DNA from: CAZABC01 sp964483405
Lineage (GTDB): Bacteria; Chloroflexota; Limnocylindria; Limnocylindrales; CSP1-4
Length of the DNA stretch: 12,235 nt
Direction of reading: 5' to 3'
NCBI GenBank assembly: GCA_964483405.1
Contig: CAZABC010000052.1
Span: 1 to 12,235, forward strand
Shown here: in pieces, positions 1 through 6,010 of the stretch
Layout: every line of letters starts with the position of its first letter
Numbering within the stretch: position 1 is the stretch's first letter
Program-made: the position numbers and the translations under genes
The notes under the pieces: generated by a model
Databases searched by the model: none
Seen by the model: the letters and a program-made list of their open reading frames with translations, nothing else
Told to the model about the DNA's origin: nothing

Positions 1-2
1 GC

Positions 3-210
3 CCGAGCCCGAGTCCGAGCCCGTCGCCGTCGCCTGATCCGTCGCCGAGCCCGAGTCCGTCGCCGAGTCCATCGCCCAGCCCGAGTCCGTCGCCGAGCCC
101 GAGCCCCAGCCCGAGTCCGAGTCCGAGCCCGAGCCCGAGCCCCAGCCCGAGTCCGAGCCCGAGCCCGAGTCCGAGCCCGTCGCCGTCGCCGAGCCCGAGC
201 CCGAGCCCGG
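3..210 (+). repeat. Degenerate 6-bp tandem repeat encoding (Pro-Ser)n
   Basis: Hexamers of the form CCGAGC/CCGAGT, with CCGTCG, CCCAGC and CCATCG variants, run without break through this stretch. In the coding frame they give alternating Pro and Ser with one Asp. The unit is two codons long, so gain or loss of units changes stalk length without shifting the frame. The array continues off the left edge. Confidence 0.85.
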
Positions 211-572
211 ATGCTTCGGCCTCGCCCGAGCCGTCGCCCAGCCCCGACCCGGGACCGAGCGTCGCTCCATCGGCCGATCCGTCCGTCGCACCCAGCGCGA
301 GCCCGGATGCTTCGGCCTCGCCCGAGCCGACCTCGTCGACCGGCCCGACGGCGACGGACACGCCGGAGCCGTCGCCCTCGCCCGACTACGGCGGTGGGGT
401 CGACTCCTCGGGGGATGGCGGGGCGGAGATCCCGGACACCGCCACGGCGCACGACATCGCAACCCGCTCGCCGGGCGTCGCGAGCGCCCTGGCCCTCGCG
501 TTCGCCGCGGTCGCCGGCTCCCTCCTCGCCTTCGCGGCCATCGGCCGCCGGAGCCGCCGCTCACCGCACTGA
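3..572 (+). CDS. Surface protein, C-terminal part: Pro-Ser stalk, sortase-like motif and membrane anchor (5' end outside window)
   Basis: The frame starting at base 3 stays open to a TGA at 570-572 (189 residues visible) and has no start in the window, so the gene begins upstream. Residues 1-70 are almost pure Pro-Ser dipeptides. They are followed by a Pro/Ser/Ala/Asp/Glu-rich stretch with SPDASASPEP occurring twice, then a Gly/Asp-rich linker. At residues 143-148 is IPDTAT, resembling a degenerate LPxTG/LPDTG sorting signal. About ten residues later come a hydrophobic helix (residues 158-181, ALALAFAAVAGSLLAFAAIG) and a basic tail ending RRSRRSPH. Motif, helix and positive tail in that order are the layout of a cell-wall or membrane-anchored extracellular protein, and the Pro-Ser tract would be a stiff stalk. 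The functional ectodomain is not in the window, so its role is unknown. The IPDTA motif may not be a true sortase site; a simple C-terminal membrane anchor is equally possible. Confidence 0.75.
   Translation, partial: PSPSPSPSPSPDPSPSPSPSPSPSPSPSPSPSPSPSPSPSPSPSPSPSPSPSPSPSPSPSPSPSPSPSPDASASPEPSPSPDPGPSVAPSADPSVAPSASPDASASPEPTSSTGPTATDTPEPSPSPDYGGGVDSSGDGGAEIPDTATAHDIATRSPGVASALALAFAAVAGSLLAFAAIGRRSRRSPH
128..148 (-). other. Candidate G-quadruplex on the minus strand in the Pro-Ser repeat
   Basis: Four C-runs on the plus strand (128-130, 134-136, 140-143, 146-148) separated by 3, 3 and 2 bases give a canonical G3+N1-7 motif on the minus strand. It is a by-product of CCC (Pro) codons in the repeat. 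Whether it folds cannot be told from sequence. Confidence 0.4.
202..329 (+). repeat. Exact 32-bp direct repeat pair (202-233 and 298-329) within the stalk
   Basis: Bases 202-233 and 298-329 are identical and lie 96 bp apart, so in frame (32 codons). Both encode SPDASASPEP. The pair suggests a segmental duplication inside the surface-protein stalk, in addition to the hexamer array. Confidence 0.85.
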
Positions 573-575
573 GGC

Positions 576-620
576 GCCGTCGCCGGCGACCCGGAGGCCG
601 GGTCACCCGGCGAGGACGGC
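576..620 (+). terminator. Long GC-rich stem-loop just after the surface-protein stop codon
   Basis: Beginning four bases after the TGA at 570-572, three paired blocks nest: GCCGTC (576-581) with GACGGC (615-620), GCCGG (582-586) with CCGGC (607-611), and GACCCGG (588-594) with CCGGGTC (598-604), around an AGG loop. This makes 18 base pairs, broken only by a 1/2-nt internal loop and a 3-nt bulge. No T-tract follows, as is common for terminator-like hairpins in very GC-rich genomes. It separates the surface protein from the kynureninase promoter region. Confidence 0.6.
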
Positions 621-650
621 AGAGACCCGCGGTCGCTCCGACGAGCGTGC

Positions 651-656
651 TACGGT
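651..656 (+). promoter_or_regulatory. Possible -10 box (TACGGT) for the kynureninase gene
   Basis: TACGGT fits the TAnnnT pattern and lies 18 bases before the RBS-TTG start at 674. Transcription would begin near 662-664, just ahead of the GGGAGG, giving a very short leader. No convincing -35 hexamer sits 16-19 bases upstream, so this is a weak call based on position and on similar boxes ahead of apt and the zinc ribbon gene. Confidence 0.25.
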
Positions 657-663
657 CCTCGGC

Positions 664-669
664 GGGAGG
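664..669 (+). promoter_or_regulatory. Ribosome binding site that decides the TTG start of kynU
   Basis: GGGAGG is the only clear Shine-Dalgarno sequence in the region. It sits four bases before TTG 674, and nothing comparable precedes the longer GTG 647 option. Confidence 0.55.
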
Positions 670-673
670 CCCC

Positions 674-1894
674 TTGACCGACATCCCGCTCGCAACCGCC
701 GATCCCGGCGCGCTCGACGCGGCCGACCCGCTCGCGCACTTCCGCGCCGGGTTCGTCGAGGGCGACCCCGGGCTCGTCTACCTGGACGGCAACTCGCTCG
801 GGCGCCTCCCGCGCTCGACGGCCGAGCGGATCGCCGACGTCGTCCGCGACGAGTGGGGACGCGAGCTCATCCGTGGCTGGGACCACTGGATGGACCTCCC
901 GCTCCGCGTCGGGGACCTGCTCGCGGCGACCGTCCTCGGCGCTCGGCCGGGCGAGGTCGTCGTCGCGGACTCGACGACCGTGAACCTCTACCGGCTCGCC
1001 GCCGCGGCGCTCGACGCGCGACCCGACCGGCGGGCGATCGTCGTCCCGACCGACGAGTTCCCCACCGATCGGTTCGTCCTCGAGGGGCTGGCGGCCGACC
1101 GCGGCCTCGAGCTCCGTCGTCTCGCCACCGACCCGGTCGAGGGGCCGAGCGTCGACGACGTCGAGGCGGTCCTCGGCCCCGACGTCGCGCTCGTCGTCCT
1201 CAGCCTCGTCGGCTACCGGTCGGCCGCGATCGCCGACCTCGCCGGGATCTCGGCCGCCGCCCGCGCGGCGGGCGCGCTCGTCCTGTGGGATCTCAGCCAC
1301 GCTGTCGGGTCGATCCCGATCGACCTCACCGGCGGAGGCGCCGAGCTGGCGGTCGGCTGCACGTACAAGTACCTCAACGGCGGGCCTGGCGCCCCCGCCT
1401 TCCAGTACGTCCGGCGCGAGCTGCAGGCGTCGATCCGGACGCCGATCCGCGGCTGGATCGGCGCCCGCGACGTCTTCGCCATGGCCCCGAGCTGGGATCC
1501 CGGCCCGGGCATCCGCGGCACGCTGGCGGGCACGCCGAGCGTCATCGCCCTCGCGGCCGTCGAGGCCGGCGTTCGGCTCGTCGCCGATGCGGGGATCGGG
1601 CCGATCCGGGCGAAGGGCATCGCCCTGACCGGCTACGCCGTCGCGCTCCACGACGCCTGGCTTGCCCCGCTCGGCTGCCTGCTCGGCAGCCCGCGCGACC
1701 CGGCCCGGCGCGGCGCCCACGTCTCGATCCGGCACCCCGACGCGGAGCGGCTGACCGCCGCCCTGATCCGCAACGGCGTCATCCCCGACTTCCGCGGGCC
1801 CGACATCGTCCGGCTCGGGCTGTCGCCGCTGACGACGTCGTTCGGCGACGTCCACCGCGGGATGGCGGCGCTACGTGACCTGCTCGCCGGCTGA
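674..1894 (+). CDS. kynU: Kynureninase (PLP-dependent)
   Basis: Kynureninase cleaves L-kynurenine to anthranilate and alanine (or the 3-hydroxy forms) in the cytoplasm using pyridoxal phosphate. The protein shows family signatures throughout: YLDGNSLGRLP near residues 36-46, FPTDRF near 129-134, the PLP-contacting Asp and His in WDLSHAVG (Asp206, His209), the Schiff-base lysine in TYKYLNGGPG (Lys232), RGWIG near 259-263, and GTLAGTP near 282-288. Length, about 406 aa, is normal. I chose the TTG at 674 because GGGAGG (664-669) lies 4 bases ahead. An in-frame GTG at 647 would add nine residues but has no RBS and would overlap a possible -10 box. No other tryptophan-catabolic gene is in the window, so it stands alone, converging on the peptidase gene with a 20-nt gap. 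Family assignment is firm; substrate preference is inferred. Confidence 0.9.
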   Translation: MTDIPLATADPGALDAADPLAHFRAGFVEGDPGLVYLDGNSLGRLPRSTAERIADVVRDEWGRELIRGWDHWMDLPLRVGDLLAATVLGARPGEVVVADSTTVNLYRLAAAALDARPDRRAIVVPTDEFPTDRFVLEGLAADRGLELRRLATDPVEGPSVDDVEAVLGPDVALVVLSLVGYRSAAIADLAGISAAARAAGALVLWDLSHAVGSIPIDLTGGGAELAVGCTYKYLNGGPGAPAFQYVRRELQASIRTPIRGWIGARDVFAMAPSWDPGPGIRGTLAGTPSVIALAAVEAGVRLVADAGIGPIRAKGIALTGYAVALHDAWLAPLGCLLGSPRDPARRGAHVSIRHPDAERLTAALIRNGVIPDFRGPDIVRLGLSPLTTSFGDVHRGMAALRDLLAG

Positions 1895-1914
1895 GGCGCG
1901 GCCGACGGCCGAGG

Positions 1915-3873
1915 TCAGGTCGCGAGGAACTCGACGCTGACCGGCTCGATGGCGTCGGCCGGGCGGAACCCGAAGACCTGGCCGTAGAACGAGAGCTCCG
2001 CCTCGAACGAGCGGATGATGTTGGCCGCCTGGCGGAACCCGTGATCCTCGCCCGCGAAGAGCAGGTACGCGTGCGGCAGCCGTCGCTCCCACAGCGCGTC
2101 GACGATCTGCTCCGCCTGGGCCGGCGGCACGATCCGGTCCTCGGCCCCCTGGAGGACGAGGACCGGGCACGAGATCCGATCCGGGTGGTTCAGCGGCGAT
2201 CGCTCGCGGTACCGCTCCCGCGTCGCGGGGTACGGACCGACCAGCCGCTCGAGATAGCGCGACTCGAACTTGTGCGTCTGGGCGACGAACGTCTCGAGGT
2301 CGCCGATCCCGAAGTACGTCGTCCCCGCCCGGAAGGTGTCGCGGAAGGTCACGGCGCAGAGGGTCGTGTAGCCGGAGGCGCTCCCGCCGCGGATCGCCGT
2401 CCGATCCGGGTCGACGAGGCCCTGCTCGGCGAGCCAGCGGGCGCCGGCGACGCAGTCGTCGAGGTCGACGACGCCCCACTCGCCCTCCAGCCGCTTGCGG
2501 TATGCCGCGCCGTAGCCGGAGCTCCCGCCGTAGTCGACATCGAGGACGCCGTAGCCGCGCGACGTGAACAGCTGGATCGAGAGCTGGAGCGCCGTCGACG
2601 CCTGTGCGGTCGGCCCGCCGTGGCTGGTGACGATGAGCGGCGGCCGCTCGTCGTCGGGGCCGACGAACGCGCGGTTGTGGGGCGGGTACCAGACGCCGTG
2701 GGCCTCCTGCCCACCGGTCGTCGGGAAGGTGACCGGGCGCGGCCGGGACAGGTCGGCCGGGTCGGGCGCGTCGGCGATCGTCCGGCGGAGCTCCTCCCAG
2801 GCGCCCGACGCCGCATCGATCCGGACCAGCCGCGAGGGCTCGGTCGGCATCCCGACGATGGCGACGACCGTCGTCCCGGCGGCCGCGACGTAGTCGAACT
2901 CGGTGAACGGCAGGTCGAAGCGCGACACGGCGCCCACCGCGGGGCCGATCCGGTACAGGTCGGTGTGGCCCGCGCTCCGGCCCGAGGCGACGACGCTGCC
3001 GTCGCCGAGGAAGGCATGGTCGGTCAGGGCGAACACCCAATCGGGATAGGCGAACTCGGCCTCCATCGGCGCGAGCGGCTCGAGGCCGTCGTCGCCGACC
3101 CGGAACAGGTTCATCCAGCCACCGGGCTCGGCCACGACCTGGAGCCGGCCGTCGGGTGACCAGCGGGGCTGCGAGATCCAGTCGGCCGGACCGCCCGCGA
3201 CGACGGCGCCGAGTCCGTCGGGCGCACCCGCCTCGTCGAGACGGGCGAGCCGGAGCGTCGTGCCGTCCCACGGCAGGTTCGGGTGGTCCCACTCGAGCCA
3301 GGCGAGGCGATCGCCGTCGGGCGACAGGCGCGGGGCGGCAAAGAAGTCGTGCCCGGCGACGAGGATCTCGACGGCGCCGTCGGCGAGCCCGATCGCGACG
3401 ATCGCGTTCTCGGCCTCGCCATGCCGCTCGAGCGTCGGCGGCTCGTGATCCTCGCGGATGGCGATCAGCCGCCCACGCCCGCGGTCGAGCTCCAGATCGG
3501 CGAACCGCCAGGCGCGCTCCGGGGTGAGCGGCGCCCAGGCCGCGCCGCCATCGCGGCTGACGTGGAGCCGGCCGGTGGCGAAGTCCGAGACGACGAGCAG
3601 CGGCCCGGCGGCGAGGTACGCGCCGCCACCGTACTCGTGGACCCGGCTCCGGACGTTCATCCCCGGCGGTCCGACCTCGACCGGCGCCGACGCCCCCGGC
3701 GCGAGGCGCATCAGCGCCTGGCGGCCGCCCTCGCCGGGGCGACCCTCGAGCCAGTCGATCGTCCCGTCGGGCTCGATCCGCGACTCGGCGAGGCGGAGCG
3801 CGCCGGCCGTCAGGAGCCCGATCGGTAGCGGCGACGCCCAGGTCCCGTACGGCGCGACCGTCGGCGCGCTCAC
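1915..3873 (-). CDS. S9-family (prolyl oligopeptidase-type) peptidase
   Basis: This is a serine peptidase of the prolyl oligopeptidase/acylaminoacyl-peptidase group that would trim short peptides, probably in the cytoplasm because no signal peptide is seen. The N-terminal ~385 residues form a beta-propeller with PD40-like repeats (LSPDGDRLAW, WSPDGRL). The C-terminal ~250 residues are an alpha/beta hydrolase: oxyanion-hole HGGP near 418-421, nucleophile Ser498 in GGSASGY, Asp579 in GAEDRIVPP and His611 in GEDHGF (numbered from GTG 3873). The position two after the nucleophile is Ser where this family often has Gly. Length, 652 aa, is typical of S9C enzymes. GTG 3873 is chosen because it overlaps the TGA of the upstream hydrolase gene as GTGA. 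A GTG at 3888 would add five residues. It is the last gene of the cluster; its link to the methyl cycle is not obvious. Confidence 0.87.
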   Translation of the reverse strand: MSAPTVAPYGTWASPLPIGLLTAGALRLAESRIEPDGTIDWLEGRPGEGGRQALMRLAPGASAPVEVGPPGMNVRSRVHEYGGGAYLAAGPLLVVSDFATGRLHVSRDGGAAWAPLTPERAWRFADLELDRGRGRLIAIREDHEPPTLERHGEAENAIVAIGLADGAVEILVAGHDFFAAPRLSPDGDRLAWLEWDHPNLPWDGTTLRLARLDEAGAPDGLGAVVAGGPADWISQPRWSPDGRLQVVAEPGGWMNLFRVGDDGLEPLAPMEAEFAYPDWVFALTDHAFLGDGSVVASGRSAGHTDLYRIGPAVGAVSRFDLPFTEFDYVAAAGTTVVAIVGMPTEPSRLVRIDAASGAWEELRRTIADAPDPADLSRPRPVTFPTTGGQEAHGVWYPPHNRAFVGPDDERPPLIVTSHGGPTAQASTALQLSIQLFTSRGYGVLDVDYGGSSGYGAAYRKRLEGEWGVVDLDDCVAGARWLAEQGLVDPDRTAIRGGSASGYTTLCAVTFRDTFRAGTTYFGIGDLETFVAQTHKFESRYLERLVGPYPATRERYRERSPLNHPDRISCPVLVLQGAEDRIVPPAQAEQIVDALWERRLPHAYLLFAGEDHGFRQAANIIRSFEAELSFYGQVFGFRPADAIEPVSVEFLAT

Positions 3874-5147
3874 GTCCCGTGCCGCCACGAGGCGACGTAG
3901 TCGAGCTGCTCGGGCGTCATCGGCTCGAGCTCGATCCCGAGCGCCGCCAGCTTGAGTCGGGCGACCTCCCGGTCGATCGCCTCGGGGACGACGTAGACCA
4001 TCGGCTCGAGCTCGGCGTGGTGCCGGGCGACATACTCGGCGGACAGCGCCTGGTTCGCGAAGCTCATGTCCATGACCGCGGCCGGGTGGCCCTCCGCCGC
4101 ACCGAGGTTCACCAGCCGACCCTCGGCGATGAGGTTGATGGTCTTGCCGCCGATGTCGAACGCCTGGACGTCATCGCGGACCTGGGTCACGTGGCCCTCG
4201 GCCATCGCCCGCAGCGCCGCGAGGTCGAGCTCGGCGTCGAAGTGGCCGCTGTTGGCGAGGAGGACGCCCTCGCGCATCGCCTCGAAGTGCTCGCGGCGGA
4301 AGACGTTGATGTTCCCGGTCGCGGTCACGAAGAGCTCGCCCCAGCGGGCGGCGTCGGCGTGGGTCAGGATGTCGTGGCCATCCATCGACGCCTCGAGGGC
4401 CCGCACCGGATCGACCTCGACGACGGCGACGTGGGCGCCCATCCCGGCCATCCGCGAGGCGATCCCGCGGCCGACCCAGCCGTACCCGGCGACGACGACG
4501 TTCCGTCCCGCGAGCAGGATGTTCGTCGCCCGCAGGATCCCGTCGATCGTGCTCTGGCCGGTCCCGTAGCGATTGTCGAAGAGGTGCTTCGTCAGGGCCT
4601 CGTTCACGGCGATGACCGGGAAGCGGAGGGCGCCGTCGGCCGCCATCGCCCGGAGGCGGATGACCCCGGTCGTCGTCTCCTCGGTCCCCGCGAGGACCTC
4701 GCCGAGCTGCCCGGGTCGCTCGCTGTGGAGGAGCGAGACGAGGTCGCAGCCGTCGTCCATCGTCAGGTGGGGATGGACGTCGGCGACCGCCCCGAGGTGG
4801 GCGTAGTAGGTGTCGCGGTCCTCGCCCCGACGGGCATGGACGGGGATGCCGTACGCGGCGACGAGCGCCGCGGCGACGTCGTCCTGGGTCGACAGCGGGT
4901 TCGACGCCGCGAGGGTGACCTCGGCGCCACCGGCGGCGAGCGTCCGCATCAGGTTGGCGGTCTCGGTCGTCACGTGGAGGCAGGCGCCGACCCGCAGGCC
5001 GGCGAGGGGCTGCTCCCGCTCGAAGCGCTCGCGGATCGAGCGCAGGACGGGCATCTCGCGCTCGGCCCACTCGATCCGGCGGACGCCGTCGTCCGCGAGG
5101 CCGAGGTCGGTGACGTCGTGGGCTGGCAGGCGGCCTGGGTCTTGCAT
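3870..5147 (-). CDS. ahcY: S-adenosylhomocysteine hydrolase (adenosylhomocysteinase)
   Basis: The enzyme splits S-adenosylhomocysteine, the inhibitory product of SAM-dependent methyl transfer, into adenosine and homocysteine using bound NAD. Signatures across the 425 residues are HVTTETANL (58-66), the substrate-site Asp131, EETTTG (156-161), the catalytic-site TKHLFDN (Lys187, Asp191), the Rossmann motif GYGWVGRG (221-228), NSGHFD (299-304) and NLGAAEGHP (347-355). It ends at ...YVASWRHGT and lacks the KPxxYRY tail typical of longer bacterial and eukaryotic forms. It also lacks their internal insert, so it belongs to the short type known from archaea and thermophilic bacteria. ATG 5147 overlaps the GNAT stop by one base (TGATG), with GGGAG at 5163-5159 as a distant RBS. 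Family certainty is very high. Some archaeal relatives prefer S-inosylhomocysteine, and sequence alone does not exclude that here. Confidence 0.96.
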   Translation of the reverse strand: MQDPGRLPAHDVTDLGLADDGVRRIEWAEREMPVLRSIRERFEREQPLAGLRVGACLHVTTETANLMRTLAAGGAEVTLAASNPLSTQDDVAAALVAAYGIPVHARRGEDRDTYYAHLGAVADVHPHLTMDDGCDLVSLLHSERPGQLGEVLAGTEETTTGVIRLRAMAADGALRFPVIAVNEALTKHLFDNRYGTGQSTIDGILRATNILLAGRNVVVAGYGWVGRGIASRMAGMGAHVAVVEVDPVRALEASMDGHDILTHADAARWGELFVTATGNINVFRREHFEAMREGVLLANSGHFDAELDLAALRAMAEGHVTQVRDDVQAFDIGGKTINLIAEGRLVNLGAAEGHPAAVMDMSFANQALSAEYVARHHAELEPMVYVVPEAIDREVARLKLAALGIELEPMTPEQLDYVASWRHGT

Positions 5148-6010
5148 CAGCGTTGGGACTCCCGGGGCGTGAGGAAGAGACGGCGGAGCGGTGCGGCGAG
5201 GCCGGCGAGCGGCGAGCCGAGCCGATGGGCGAGGCGCTCCTCGAAGCGGACGTGGGACCGGAATCCGAGGCGCTCGTACGCCTGGATCGCCGGCGGGTTG
5301 TCGGCCCGGACGTTGAGCGCGACGTGCTCGCAGGTCCGGAGCAGCTCGGCGGTCACGGCGCTCGTCGTCGCCTTGGCGTAGCCGCGGCCCCGGTGATCGG
5401 GATGGGTCAGGACGTTGCCGACGACGCCCATGCCCGCCTCGCGCGAGATGACATGGGTGCCGGCGGCGGCGACGAGCCGGCCGTGGACCCGGATCCCGTA
5501 GTAGATCCCGTCGGCGATCGAGGCCGACGGGAGCCAGGCCGCGAAGCCGAGCCCGTAGAGCCGGTTGAGGTCGCCGATGTCGGCCGGGACGAGCCGGCGG
5601 ACGTCGGCAGGGTACGGCCGGAACGACCCCCGGTCGACCCACATCCGGATCATCGTCGGTCCCGGGTCGACCATGTAGTGCTCGGCCACCGCCTCGACCG
5701 ACGACGACAGGCAGGCTACGAACGCGGCCCGGGGCCGGATGACGTCGCGAAGGATCGCCGAGATGCCGTCGTTGCGGCCCATGACGAAGAGCGGCTGCGG
5801 CGTGAGCCCGCCGTACTCGAGGGCGACGGCGACCGGCGTGCCGCCCTCCATCGCCACGCCCCAGCGGGTCCTGCGGAACTCCTTCTCGTCGAGGTCGCAG
5901 ATCGCGTAGGCGGCATACAGGCGGTCCTGCTCGAGGAACGCGCGGAGCATGACCCGGTCGCTCGTCCGGCGGGCGACGACGCGATCGCGCGAGGCGGCGA
6001 GGGTGACCAT
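5147..6010 (-). CDS. GNAT-family N-acetyltransferase (tandem-type)
   Basis: The C-terminal half (about residues 135-250) is a GNAT acetyl-CoA binding domain. VVGNVLTHPDHRGRGYAKAT (196-215) contains the Q/RxxGxG/A-type pyrophosphate loop as HRGRGYA, and NPPAIQAYERLGF (238-250) is the motif B region. Residues 15-130 resemble a degenerate N-terminal GNAT-like domain, as in tandem GNAT proteins (low certainty). The basic C-terminus (RHRLG..PLRRLF) has no domain I recognise. The 287-aa protein starts at ATG 6010, overlapping the mtnA stop by one base, and ends one base into the ahcY start, so it is translationally coupled on both sides. Its acceptor is unknown. Sitting between mtnA and ahcY makes a small molecule or protein of the SAM-recycling pathway a reasonable guess, nothing more. 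Confidence 0.85.
   Translation of the reverse strand: MVTLAASRDRVVARRTSDRVMLRAFLEQDRLYAAYAICDLDEKEFRRTRWGVAMEGGTPVAVALEYGGLTPQPLFVMGRNDGISAILRDVIRPRAAFVACLSSSVEAVAEHYMVDPGPTMIRMWVDRGSFRPYPADVRRLVPADIGDLNRLYGLGFAAWLPSASIADGIYYGIRVHGRLVAAAGTHVISREAGMGVVGNVLTHPDHRGRGYAKATTSAVTAELLRTCEHVALNVRADNPPAIQAYERLGFRSHVRFEERLAHRLGSPLAGLAAPLRRLFLTPRESQR

Noticed and set aside
3..210. CRISPR-like or satellite array
   Set aside because: The period is 6 bp with no unique spacers, and it translates cleanly as (Pro-Ser)n in the frame of a protein with a membrane anchor.
579..590. Palindrome GTCGCCGGCGAC as an operator site
   Set aside because: Its bases are part of the larger, better-supported 576-620 stem-loop, and GC-rich palindromes of this size are expected by chance here.
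211..1878. Arg/Pro-rich plus-strand open frame of 555 codons across the surface protein and kynU
   Set aside because: It is a shadow: the composition is monotone Arg/Pro/Ala, it crosses two real genes in other frames, and it has no recognisable domain.
1861..1925. Bidirectional terminator between the convergent kynU and peptidase genes
   Set aside because: Only GACCTG/CAGGTC and short GGCC blocks pair, with large gaps and no T-tract. The 20-nt gap is too poorly structured to call.
3879..5381. Long plus-strand open frame (500 codons) opposite ahcY, and a similar one at 2041-3159 opposite the peptidase
   Set aside because: GC-rich third positions suppress stops on the antisense strand. These frames have no RBS or family motifs, while the opposite strand carries unmistakable AhcY and S9 peptidase sequence.
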